Below, piece by piece: positions 40,607 to 47,401 of a stretch of DNA of 64,000 bases. Numbering within the stretch: position 1 is the stretch's first letter; every line of letters begins with the position of its first letter. A model generated the notes under the pieces. It did not search any database. It worked only from the letters and a program-made list of their open reading frames with translations, and was not told the DNA's origin. The stretch lies in NCBI RefSeq assembly GCF_001941975.2, contig NZ_CP146991.1, positions 4,829,501 through 4,893,500 on the forward strand. The letters run 5' to 3'. Both the position numbers and the translations under genes were made by a program. Source of the stretch: Sporomusa sphaeroides DSM 2875. GTDB lineage: Bacteria > Bacillota > Negativicutes > Sporomusales > Sporomusaceae.

Positions 40607-40694
40607 ACGTAAACCTCCCATTGTTATTTGATTTTCAATGTGCTAAAATATCCGTAAGTATTTTTTGTTAGGCGCTTCTAAAGAGCGTCTTTTT

Positions 40695-40898
40695 TTATTT
40701 GCATTTTTCGTTATACGCCGCAACGATGTTCGCCAGCAGGATTTCATCTGCATTATCCAGCGGCTGGCCGTTACGCTCCCGGACAAACCAAAACGCTGGC
40801 CCGCCCTTGAACCCGATACCGAATTTCTTTTTGTCGTAACGGGCCATGGCTAACTTCTGAGAAAACGGCGTAAAGGGGCTTGGCATATTTTCTGGCAT
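40695..40898 (-). CDS. Hypothetical small protein
   Basis: A 67-residue protein (MPENMPSPFTPFSQKLAMAR...AYNEKCK) with a basic centre (RYDKKKFGIGFKGGPAFWFV) and a C-terminal helix. It is a single-domain-sized product with no recognised motif. The second ATG at residue 5 may be the true start. It lies between the LysM lipoprotein and AbrB genes in the same direction. Confidence 0.48.
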   Translation of the reverse strand: MPENMPSPFTPFSQKLAMARYDKKKFGIGFKGGPAFWFVRERNGQPLDNADEILLANIVAAYNEKCK

Positions 40899-40902
40899 AT
40901 TT

Positions 40903-41187
40903 TCACTCCTTCCAGTAATTTATGGTTAACCGGTCCCCCGGATGAATCAGCCCATACGGCTGCCTGTCCTTAAACACGGCGTCCCAGTTCTCCTGGATGA
41001 TTCCCTCACGGAACTCACGAACGTCGCGCCTGACGGCTGATTTGGCCATATAACGCAAGGATATTGCGTCCAGAGTGTCACCGGATTTTACCGTATAGGT
41101 TTCTGTCACCAGGTGGCCCTTCGGCCCTGCATTACCGCAACTGGCCACAGCTAGGGCGATTAGGCCAGCAATTACAATCCGTTTCAC
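40903..41187 (-). CDS. LysM-domain lipoprotein
   Basis: A 94-residue protein with a GTG start whose coding region overlaps the upstream stop. It starts with a lipoprotein signal (MKRIVIAGLIALAVASC, lipobox VASC with Cys17), then one LysM peptidoglycan-binding motif (TYTVKSGDTLDAISLRYM) and a C-terminal HPGDRLTI. It is exported, lipid-anchored and should contact the cell wall. In a phage early region this is unusual; exclusion of superinfecting phage, as with Ltp or Llp-type lipoproteins, is a reasonable but untested idea. Confidence 0.8.
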   Translation of the reverse strand: MKRIVIAGLIALAVASCGNAGPKGHLVTETYTVKSGDTLDAISLRYMAKSAVRRDVREFREGIIQENWDAVFKDRQPYGLIHPGDRLTINYWKE

Positions 41188-41363
41188 TTACTACCAACCC
41201 TCCCGCATGGTTTTAACTCAAATAGCACACGCGCCTGACAATCATACTCAGGCTGGCAATCCGGCCGGCAGTCACCGTCGCATTTTTGGCGGTTACAGTG
41301 ATTGACACATTCTGTGCACTGACAGTCAGTCGGCCAGTTATCCGGTACGTACTGAGTTTTCAC
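41184..41363 (-). CDS. Cys-rich microprotein
   Basis: A 59-residue protein from a GTG at 41363 with GGGAGG twelve bases upstream. It contains ten Cys, with CQCTECVNHCNRQKCDGDC and CRPDCQPEYDC spacings that suggest metal binding or disulfides. Its start and stop overlap the neighbouring coding regions by a few bases (GTGA type), implying coupled translation. No family recognised. Confidence 0.58.
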   Translation of the reverse strand: MKTQYVPDNWPTDCQCTECVNHCNRQKCDGDCRPDCQPEYDCQARVLFELKPCGRVGSK

Positions 41364-41503
41364 TGCTTGTCCCTCCCTTGTATAGAGTCATAAACCTGAT
41401 TCCAATCTGCTTCACATTTCTTGCTGTATCGTCGCCAGCCGATCGCGTGTCCGAGTATTCCAGCAACCAGCACTGCAGGGATTAACCACCACCACTCAAT
41501 CAC
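41360..41503 (-). CDS. Single-helix membrane microprotein
   Basis: A 47-residue protein from a GTG at 41503 with GAGAGGAG upstream. An N-terminal hydrophobic segment (IEWWWLIPAVLVAGILGHAI) forms one membrane helix; the C-terminus is charged. Coupled by GTGA to the Cys-rich gene downstream. The lysogenic or early role is unknown. Confidence 0.57.
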   Translation of the reverse strand: MIEWWWLIPAVLVAGILGHAIGWRRYSKKCEADWNQVYDSIQGRDKQ

Positions 41504-41697
41504 TACCCAACTCCTCTCGCCACGTACCGCGTGGCATTTTTATATACCGTTGGCATATGCTTGCTTTTTAAATTAACTACCAGCCGAGGGTAACAGGTAA
41601 ACTGGTCGCTGCAAACGGGCTTGTCCTGGATACATTCATTTGTTAGTTGCTGGCAGCAATCCTCGCGCAGCTCACGGCCGCAGTTTATGCATTGCAT
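41503..41697 (-). CDS. Small Cys-containing protein
   Basis: A 64-residue protein with an N-terminal Cys cluster (CINCGRELREDCCQQLTNEC) and a more basic C-terminal part (YKNATRYVARGVG). Probably zinc-binding. It overlaps the 47-residue gene and follows a 50-residue zinc gene in the same operon. Function unknown. Confidence 0.55.
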   Translation of the reverse strand: MQCINCGRELREDCCQQLTNECIQDKPVCSDQFTCYPRLVVNLKSKHMPTVYKNATRYVARGVG

Positions 41698-41711
41698 TTT
41701 CTCACCTCCCG

Positions 41712-41864
41712 CTACGCCAATTCGGTATCAACTTCGCAGTAATCGTCGCATCCGGAGCAGTAATCAACAGTAACCAAAATATCTACTCCCGAACCATCAT
41801 TCAAAGGGATATTAACGACTTTCTGGCCTGTTGAAACTTTAGTTCCACAACCTGGACAATTCAT
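41712..41864 (-). CDS. Small zinc-ribbon protein
   Basis: A 50-residue protein from the ATG at 41864 (GGGAGGTG upstream) with two Cys groups: CPGCGTKVSTGQ at the start and YCSGCDDYCEVD near the end. One zinc ribbon is likely. A recurring upstream element (about 41875-41937) precedes this gene. Function unknown. Confidence 0.62.
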   Translation of the reverse strand: MNCPGCGTKVSTGQKVVNIPLNDGSGVDILVTVDYCSGCDDYCEVDTELA

Positions 41865-41950
41865 GAATTTTTTCACCTCCCTTGCATAATTCTGACCGGT
41901 ATTGGAAATACATATACTGGGGGAGTCTGGGGTTTTATGTGGGCGAAAAA

Positions 41951-42346
41951 CTATTCTTTGTTAACAGCAGTACTTTCAAACTGCAAAGCTATTTGCCCGG
42001 CTAACTCAGCTTGTCGCAGCTGGATTTTTTTACTAGCTTTTATTAAACCATCACGTTTTACATCAATTTGTAGATTGATTTCGCGTAACGCAATCCGGTC
42101 TTTCGTGGTTGGTACATTATGATATGTACCATGCTCATCGCTAAATGCATCACGAATACCAGCCGAGTCTCGCTTCTTTCTCATTACCCGTCGAAATTTG
42201 TCTGCCCAATACTTTCTTTCAAGTTCCACTGGATCAGGCTTTGGCTCATACTTCATTAAAATTGGTATTCCCTGCTCAATCGTTACCGCGCCATGATCCT
42301 GTAAAATTTCATAAATCATAAGCGTGGACAATTTCTTAGATCGCAA
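41951..42346 (-). CDS. Hypothetical phage protein
   Basis: A 131-residue, strongly basic-helical protein (KYWADKFRRVMRKKRDSAGI; REINLQIDVKRDGLIKASKK). The N-terminus SKKLSTLMIYEILQDHGAVT may be a winged-helix start. It overlaps the ParB-like gene at the boundary. It could be a regulator, but I do not recognise the family. Confidence 0.58.
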   Translation of the reverse strand: MRSKKLSTLMIYEILQDHGAVTIEQGIPILMKYEPKPDPVELERKYWADKFRRVMRKKRDSAGIRDAFSDEHGTYHNVPTTKDRIALREINLQIDVKRDGLIKASKKIQLRQAELAGQIALQFESTAVNKE

Positions 42347-43333
42347 TCACTTCACCACCTTTAAGCGTTTCGTTTTGGACAGGGCTGCTTTGATTGTTTG
42401 TAAGCGCTCAATACATTCCCCTAATTCGCTGACGGTAAAGTCAATTTCGGATGGACCATTTTCATGGTTAACAAAATACCGTGCAGCTTCTTCAACATCT
42501 TCTGATCGTAATTTAAGAACTGCGGTAATCATTTTGGGAATCATAGTCGATAGGGCATACTCTCTGTCGATTTTTTTGTCGCTTTCTGAAATACGGGATT
42601 CCATTTCTTTACGTTGCTGAGGTGTCATACTACAATACTCTTCAAGCTTTTGCTGATTATATCCATCCATGAGATACTCGGCTTGTCCGTTTTCTAAGCG
42701 GCTGACAGCTTCGGCCTGCTGTTTAGGGGTGGCACTGCATGCTACAGCAAAACCCTGCATCAGCGGGACCTTTCCTGCTGCTACTGCGTCGATTAATTCT
42801 GGTGCAGCTTTTTGCACCAATTCTTTGGCACATTCAATTTTAGAGTCTGTTGGTTCGAAGATAGTGATAGGTTTTTGAACGGCTTGGCGGGGATATGTTT
42901 TTCCGTCTGCGCCGGTTGAGGTGTTGCATTGCAACAACTGTCCTTGATCTTCCATTCGTTGTCGTGTTCGACTGACGGTCGAATTATCGACACCCAAACT
43001 TACTGCAATCTGCCTGTCGCTCTTTTCCGGCGTCTCCAGCAACTGCTGGCGAATCAACTCTTGCCGCTGCTCCCTAGTCAGATGCCTTCGGGCCATATTA
43101 AGTTTGCGGGCATGTTCGCGTTTTTGTTCTTCCGTCATACCTACTCGCACAACTCGCGGCCAATCTTTTAAGCCGAGTTCAGTGCAAATTTTTATGCGAT
43201 GATGTCCATCAAGAATATTGCCATCTTCGTCATACTCAACCGGCACCATCATGCCACGCTTTTGAATGTCTACTTTAAGTTCAGTGTAGTCATCGGGTGA
43301 TAAATCCGGCATAACCTGGTATGTATTGCTCAA
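42347..43333 (-). CDS. ParB-like DNA-binding protein
   Basis: A 328-residue protein with an N-terminal ParB/sulfiredoxin-like domain (DYTELKVDIQKRGMMVPVEY, LDGHHRIKIC at 41-50) and a helix-turn-helix (SDRQIAVSLGVDNSTVSRTR) near residue 110. The C-terminal 200 residues are helical. In phages, ParB-like proteins act as regulators or as replication/segregation factors; without a ParA gene nearby a partition role is not supported. Its start lies just after the excisionase-like gene. Confidence 0.78.
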   Translation of the reverse strand: MSNTYQVMPDLSPDDYTELKVDIQKRGMMVPVEYDEDGNILDGHHRIKICTELGLKDWPRVVRVGMTEEQKREHARKLNMARRHLTREQRQELIRQQLLETPEKSDRQIAVSLGVDNSTVSRTRQRMEDQGQLLQCNTSTGADGKTYPRQAVQKPITIFEPTDSKIECAKELVQKAAPELIDAVAAGKVPLMQGFAVACSATPKQQAEAVSRLENGQAEYLMDGYNQQKLEEYCSMTPQQRKEMESRISESDKKIDREYALSTMIPKMITAVLKLRSEDVEEAARYFVNHENGPSEIDFTVSELGECIERLQTIKAALSKTKRLKVVK

Positions 43334-43354
43334 ATGCTTGCCCTCCTTTTATGA

Positions 43355-43657
43355 TTACCGTGCTGCCTTCCGAACCTTATCTGGCGGCCTCCCTTTGTAT
43401 TTACGCTCATTGCTTGCAGTCTTTATGAAGCGGTTTGCTCTAATTGGCACAGGCATTGTAGCCGCGATTTCTGCTGCGCTATGTATTGCGATTTGCCTTA
43501 ATACTTCCAAAGCAGCGTCAACATGAATTCTTACATGGCAGTTACCTGCCGTTTTTAAGTGCGGTAATTGTCCTTGCTTAACCATTGCACGAATAACTTT
43601 TTCTGGCAGATTTGTACGTTTTGCAAAATCCGAGATCGTTTCCGTGATTGGAGTCAT
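43355..43657 (-). CDS. Excisionase-like helix-turn-helix protein
   Basis: A 100-residue protein with a MerR/Xis-type N-terminal DNA-binding element: DFAKRTNLPEKVIRAMVKQG, QLPHLKTAGNCHVRIHVDAA. The remaining residues are basic and Pro/Arg-rich. As the second early gene and a partner of the tyrosine integrase it could direct excision, as Xis does. The specific role is inferred. Confidence 0.62.
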   Translation of the reverse strand: MTPITETISDFAKRTNLPEKVIRAMVKQGQLPHLKTAGNCHVRIHVDAALEVLRQIAIHSAAEIAATMPVPIRANRFIKTASNERKYKGRPPDKVRKAAR

Positions 43658-43672
43658 TTAGATTCACCTACT

Positions 43673-43879
43673 TTATGCCGATTTACCAATAAACTGGATT
43701 TTAATTTCTAAAATCTCACAAGCTCTTTGAATAGAGTCCTCGTTCCAACGCTTATCCCCTTTGCGGTTAATTAGGTTATATGTATATTGAAGCGAAAAGC
43801 CCATTTTATCTGCAAACGTTGAAACATTCATGCCTTGTGACTTAAGCTCGTTTTTTACTACTTCACAAAAATCATTCAT
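43673..43879 (-). CDS. Cro-like helix-turn-helix protein
   Basis: A 68-residue protein: VKNELKSQGMNVSTFADKMG, FSLQYTYNLINRKGDKRWNE form a lambda-Cro/XRE-type helix-turn-helix. It is the first leftward gene after the operator region, the Cro position, divergent from the repressor gene. It should repress the repressor promoter during lytic growth. AGGGAGGTG precedes the ATG. Confidence 0.72.
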   Translation of the reverse strand: MNDFCEVVKNELKSQGMNVSTFADKMGFSLQYTYNLINRKGDKRWNEDSIQRACEILEIKIQFIGKSA

Positions 43880-43896
43880 AAATTCACCTCCCTGTT

Positions 43897-43927
43897 GCTA
43901 ATACTAACTTATATGATTAGTATTAGC
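43897..43927. promoter_or_regulatory. Operator inverted repeat
   Basis: GCTAATACTAA and TTAGTATTAGC form a perfect 11-base inverted repeat separated by nine bases, 18 bases upstream of the Cro-like ATG. Further half-site copies lie at 43951-43959 (TTAGTATTA) and 44044-44056 (TTAGTTATACTAA). They are probable repressor/Cro binding sites. Confidence 0.75.
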
Positions 43928-44025
43928 AATCGCGATATTAAGCGCAAAGATTAGTATTATGTACCTAATCCTCTTAAATTCTCCAATTTGCTTAGTTTTT
44001 CTCCATTTATTAACTTTTGGGATTA

Positions 44026-44054
44026 TTGCATTATCCTATTAGATTAGTTATACT
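44026..44054 (+). promoter_or_regulatory. Repressor promoter overlapping an operator
   Basis: TTGCAT (44026-44031), a 17-base spacer, and TATACT (44049-44054), 32 bases before the repressor ATG. The palindromic TTAGTTATACTAA operator covers the -10 element, allowing autoregulation. Confidence 0.55.
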
Positions 44055-44086
44055 AAATACATAGATTAGATTTGGAGTGAGTAAAT

Positions 44087-44452
44087 ATGAAATATCCCAA
44101 TAACTTAAGGGAAATTCGTAAAGACAAAACCGTAAAAGCTACTGACCTTGCTGATTTACTTGAAGTAACATTTCAGCATTATTACGCCCTTGAGCGTGGC
44201 GATCGACAATTATCATCTCAGCAACTTGTTAAGCTTGCAAAATTTCTCCAAATAACAACCGATGAAATTGTAAATTATGAACCTGAAGAAAACAGTGAAA
44301 CAAACGAAAAGCTCCAGAGACAAAAATCTCTAGAGCAAGATAATAGTGATCCTTATTTTCGTATTACACAAGACGCAAAGAAAAATGGCATACCTCCTGA
44401 AGACTTTGCTATGGCACTTGACTTTGTAAAAAGATTTAAGAACAAAGGATAA
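44087..44452 (+). CDS. XRE-family repressor
   Basis: A 121-residue repressor with an N-terminal helix-turn-helix (LREIRKDKTVKATDLADLLE, VTFQHYYALERGDRQLSSQQ) and an acidic linker followed by a C-terminal oligomerisation part. There is no RecA-type S24 protease domain. TTGGAGTGAG precedes the ATG. It is followed by an ImmA/IrrE-type protease gene seven bases on, the ICEBs1-type arrangement in which the protease cuts the repressor after damage. Confidence 0.85.
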   Translation: MKYPNNLREIRKDKTVKATDLADLLEVTFQHYYALERGDRQLSSQQLVKLAKFLQITTDEIVNYEPEENSETNEKLQRQKSLEQDNSDPYFRITQDAKKNGIPPEDFAMALDFVKRFKNKG

Positions 44453-44458
44453 TAACCT

Positions 44459-45532
44459 ATGGATAACCGGTATGTAACCAAATCTGATTTATATCATTCA
44501 GTTGACCATATTATTGATTTGATGAATATCACAATAAATGATACCTCTTATCCGTTAGACTCAATTAATTTGGCCCATACTTTTTGCAATAATTTGGAAC
44601 TAGTAACCCTTCCTTTTCCTTCCACTGCAATATGTGGAGTCTTATGCAAAGACGAGTCACGTACTGCCATTGCTCTTAATAAAAACCGGGAAGACGCTAT
44701 GCGAAATTTTGATTGTATGCATGAGTTGGTTCATTATTTTTTACACGATGATACAGAATTTAGATGTATATGCCCTGATAAATCACAGGTAAAACAGAAT
44801 AACTTTATTGAATGGCAAGCAAATGAAGGCGCTGCACAGGCATTAGTTCCATATCAAATTTTCATTCCTGAATTTGTTAAGCTTTCTAGAAATTATGCAC
44901 GTTCTGCTTGGGACATGGCCGGCATTACTATCGAATTAGCTCACAATTTTTATGTTTCGCCTCAAGTTATTCGTAATCGTATTAATAATCTCGAATACGA
45001 AATTAAACAATACCTTGATGGAATACCAATTGAGAAAATTACACTACTTTCTAAAAACCAAATTACCAAACGAGGTTTACACAAAAAAAGCACCGCTATA
45101 TTTAGTTATTGCACAAAATGTCTTTCTGTTGTCTCAGATATCAATAATTATTGCTCTATTTGCGGTACTAACTTAAAAGAACCGATTAATAATTTCTATG
45201 ATTTTAGAGTGTGGAAAGGAGTAGGCTATATGAAATATGACGGTATTCAAATCGATCAAAAATATAAGGCGATCATCTGCCCCAGGTGCAATAATGAAGA
45301 AATTGAACCTGAGGGAAACTATTGCAAGATATGTGGGATTGACCTTGTTAACAAGTGTGCTGGTTACTTAGTAGGAGATGGTTACCACGAGGAATGGATA
45401 TCTGGATGTAGTGCCATTCTAGACGGTAAATCACGTAATTGTCCCTTTTGCGGTAAACCCTCATCTTTTTACAACTTAAAACTGTTACGGGATTGGAATT
45501 ATCGAGAAGATGACGATTATATCCCTTTTTAA
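44459..45532 (+). CDS. ImmA/IrrE-family metalloprotease with C-terminal zinc ribbons
   Basis: A 357-residue protein. Residues about 30-150 have the ImmA/IrrE fold with the zinc-protease motif HELVH (88-92) and the third ligand Glu likely in EWQANEGAAQ (near 118-125). The rest adds at least two, probably three, zinc ribbons: CTKCLSVVSDINNYCSICG, CPRCNNEEIEPEGNYCKICG, and a final CSAI...NCPFCG. Known of the family: ImmA cleaves the ImmR repressor upon damage signals. The added zinc ribbons are unusual and may sense the inducing signal or bind DNA. Codon use is AT-rich, like the neighbouring repressor. Confidence 0.88.
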   Translation: MDNRYVTKSDLYHSVDHIIDLMNITINDTSYPLDSINLAHTFCNNLELVTLPFPSTAICGVLCKDESRTAIALNKNREDAMRNFDCMHELVHYFLHDDTEFRCICPDKSQVKQNNFIEWQANEGAAQALVPYQIFIPEFVKLSRNYARSAWDMAGITIELAHNFYVSPQVIRNRINNLEYEIKQYLDGIPIEKITLLSKNQITKRGLHKKSTAIFSYCTKCLSVVSDINNYCSICGTNLKEPINNFYDFRVWKGVGYMKYDGIQIDQKYKAIICPRCNNEEIEPEGNYCKICGIDLVNKCAGYLVGDGYHEEWISGCSAILDGKSRNCPFCGKPSSFYNLKLLRDWNYREDDDYIPF

Positions 45533-45557
45533 TTAAACCTTTGCGGAGGATATTTTG

Positions 45558-46877
45558 ATGGCAACTAAACGCCCGTATGGCGAAGGAACGTTTTATTTTG
45601 ATGAAGCAAAACAGTTGTATCGTGCAATGCTTGTTTCTCCGTCTGGTAAACGTTTAACTAAGGCATCTAAAAACGAAGAAATCGTGAAAGACTGGCTCAA
45701 TGAGCAGCGATTATTAGTTGGCCGAAATCAACATGTTGATCCTATTGGTATAACCCTTTTGGAATGGGCAACATCCTGGGTAGACACATATTCGCGTCCC
45801 AATGTAAGGCAACGCACACATGAACGCAATTTGTCATTACTAAACCACTTGGAGCCCATTGCCGGAACAACTTTGCAAAAATTAACACCAACACAGATTC
45901 AAAGCTTGTATAATGATATGGCAGATGAAGGTTATGCTAGCGGGACTATAAAACATGTCCATAAGCTACTGAATGGTATATTAAAACAAGCCGTAGCCAA
46001 TCGATATATAATGATTAACCCTCTCCAGCAAGGGGTTAAACCACCTCGCATAGTGCGTGATGAAATCGAAATATTTACAGTTGCAGAAATTGAATTACTT
46101 TTGCAATTAGCACAGCAAAATAATCCCCGCCTTTATCCGGCTTTACTTCTAGCAGTTACGACCGGTATGCGGCTGGGTGAGGTTCTTGGTATCAGATGGC
46201 AAGATATCGATCTAACCAATAGTACATTGCAGGTACGCCAAAGTTTACAAATGACTGGTATTGGGATCATCTTTGAACCTCCTAAAACAGAAAAAGGCAA
46301 ACGGAAAATCCCGCTACCGCAACAAATGGTATTAGCGCTTAAAGAATATCGCAAATTATGGTCTGAAAGTAAAATTAAGCACGCGCATAATACCTGCAGT
46401 AAATGCAATACGACTGGTAAGCTCGTAGACGATGGCAACAAAAATATAATTTCTTATGAGTGTCCAAGTTGCGACCACGCATGGTTATATGCAAATGATT
46501 TGGTATTTGTATCAAATACCCATACCCCTCTTCACCCGAAAAACTTCACCGTTCGCTTTTGGCATAAACTCCAAACTGATGCTGAATTTCATATGAATGA
46601 ATTTAAGCCTGAGCCATTACGAACTAAAGAAAAATATAAAGTAACATTAGAAAATTGCCGCATGCAAGCAGATTGGCAACAATTTAATCTAAGAAATTTC
46701 CATGCTTTGCGGCACACCTACGCCACCACCCTGCTGACCTCCGGCGTTCCAATTGTCGATGTATCCCGTGTTTTGGGACATGCCAAGGTATCTACTACCC
46801 TGGATATATACGGCCATGCTATACCGGAAAACTCAAAAGTAATTGCTGATAAAATTGCAAATGCGTTTCTAAAATAA
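45558..46877 (+). CDS. Tyrosine integrase with inserted zinc ribbon
   Basis: A 439-residue integrase from the ATG at 45558 (GGAGGATATTTTG upstream). The catalytic residues are Arg204 (TGMRLGEVLGIRW), His382-x-x-Arg385 (HALRHTYATTLL), His408 (LGHAKVSTTLDIY) and Tyr418. The N-terminal arm-binding (AP2-like) and core-binding domains precede it. Between the two halves of the catalytic domain lies a zinc ribbon (C280, C283, C302, C305). It lies beside its tRNA target, reading towards it, and has a strong terminator directly after the stop. Confidence 0.92.
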   Translation: MATKRPYGEGTFYFDEAKQLYRAMLVSPSGKRLTKASKNEEIVKDWLNEQRLLVGRNQHVDPIGITLLEWATSWVDTYSRPNVRQRTHERNLSLLNHLEPIAGTTLQKLTPTQIQSLYNDMADEGYASGTIKHVHKLLNGILKQAVANRYIMINPLQQGVKPPRIVRDEIEIFTVAEIELLLQLAQQNNPRLYPALLLAVTTGMRLGEVLGIRWQDIDLTNSTLQVRQSLQMTGIGIIFEPPKTEKGKRKIPLPQQMVLALKEYRKLWSESKIKHAHNTCSKCNTTGKLVDDGNKNIISYECPSCDHAWLYANDLVFVSNTHTPLHPKNFTVRFWHKLQTDAEFHMNEFKPEPLRTKEKYKVTLENCRMQADWQQFNLRNFHALRHTYATTLLTSGVPIVDVSRVLGHAKVSTTLDIYGHAIPENSKVIADKIANAFLK

Positions 46878-46880
46878 AGA

Positions 46881-46913
46881 AAGACAGCCCCCGTAAAAGG
46901 GGCTGTCTTTTCG
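46881..46913 (+). terminator. Integrase terminator
   Basis: AAGACAGCCCC-CGTAAAA-GGGGCTGTCTT followed by TTCGTC: an 11-base perfect stem with a short T-tract four bases after the stop codon. Confidence 0.88.
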
Positions 46914-46919
46914 TCTATT

Positions 46920-46958
46920 TGCACACCATTTATTAAATCTGCACACCGATTGCACACC
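46920..46958 (+). repeat. Three TGCACACC direct repeats, probable integrase arm sites
   Basis: TGCACACC at 46920-46927, 46940-46947 and 46951-46958, between the integrase terminator and tRNA-Gly. Tandem short repeats beside the core are typical arm-type sites of tyrosine integrases; binding is inferred. Confidence 0.6.
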
Positions 46959-46959
46959 T

Positions 46960-46997
46960 AAATATAAAACGGGCTTCCGGAATCACCCGAGAACCCG
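46960..46997 (-). terminator. Possible tRNA-Gly terminator
   Basis: On the minus strand CGGGTTC ... GAAGCCCG (one G-U pair and one mismatch) is followed by TTTTATATT. It ends the transcript of the tRNA-Gly gene and lies on the phage side of the presumed core, so it may have come with the phage. Confidence 0.45.
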
Positions 46998-47006
46998 CGA
47001 TTTTAC

Positions 47007-47081
47007 TGGAGCGGGCAACGAGATTCGAACTCGCGACCCACGGCTTGGGAAGCCGGTACTCTACCACTGAGCTACGCCCGC
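47007..47081 (-). tRNA. tRNA-Gly(CCC), probable prophage attachment site
   Basis: A standard 75-base cloverleaf including an encoded CCA. Acceptor GCGGGCG pairs with TGCCCGC, the anticodon loop TTCCCAA gives CCC (Gly), and the T loop is TTCGAAT. A mismatch at the base of the anticodon stem is the only defect. The integrase lies 130 bases away and reads towards the 3' end. The 3' half is the expected attachment core; the other copy would lie at the far prophage end, outside the window. Confidence 0.93.
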
Positions 47082-47401
47082 ACATGTAATACATAGAAAA
47101 TATAAGGTTATGAGCATTTTATTCCTTTAGGTCGTAAACAGTTACGGTTCAGGAAGCCGATGCTCTCGTTCTCATGAAGAATTATAGCATACATAAAGTC
47201 TTGACGCAAGGCAAACCATGTCGGTATGTGTTTAGCTCGTGATAATGTTACCTCGCGGATTATCGCGATAAATATCACTATGAAAGAGCGTCGACAACAT
47301 TGAAGGCTGGTTATAGATAGGTTTTGAAAATGAGGTAACATTTTTGTCTTAGGTGCAATGAAGCTCTGATACACATGTCGTAAAGGAAGCCTCGTTTGCC
47401 T
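47082..47401. other. Intergenic region, no supported gene
   Basis: A 320-base stretch between tRNA-Gly and the CBO0543-type gene. The 88-residue open frame at 47108-47374 (minus) has no plausible ribosome-binding site, no domain and irregular composition, so I do not count it. The tRNA promoter should lie at its left end, but I see no strong consensus. Confidence 0.5.

Noticed and set aside
40668-40690. Hairpin with a T-run on the plus strand near 40670-40692
   Set aside because: It looks like a plus-strand terminator, but there is no plus-strand gene before it. On the minus strand it lacks a T-tract. It may be a chance palindrome or part of the regulatory region before the AbrB-type gene.
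47108-47374. 88-residue minus-strand open frame after tRNA-Gly
   Set aside because: No ribosome-binding site, no recognised domain, and irregular composition. I treat it as non-coding.
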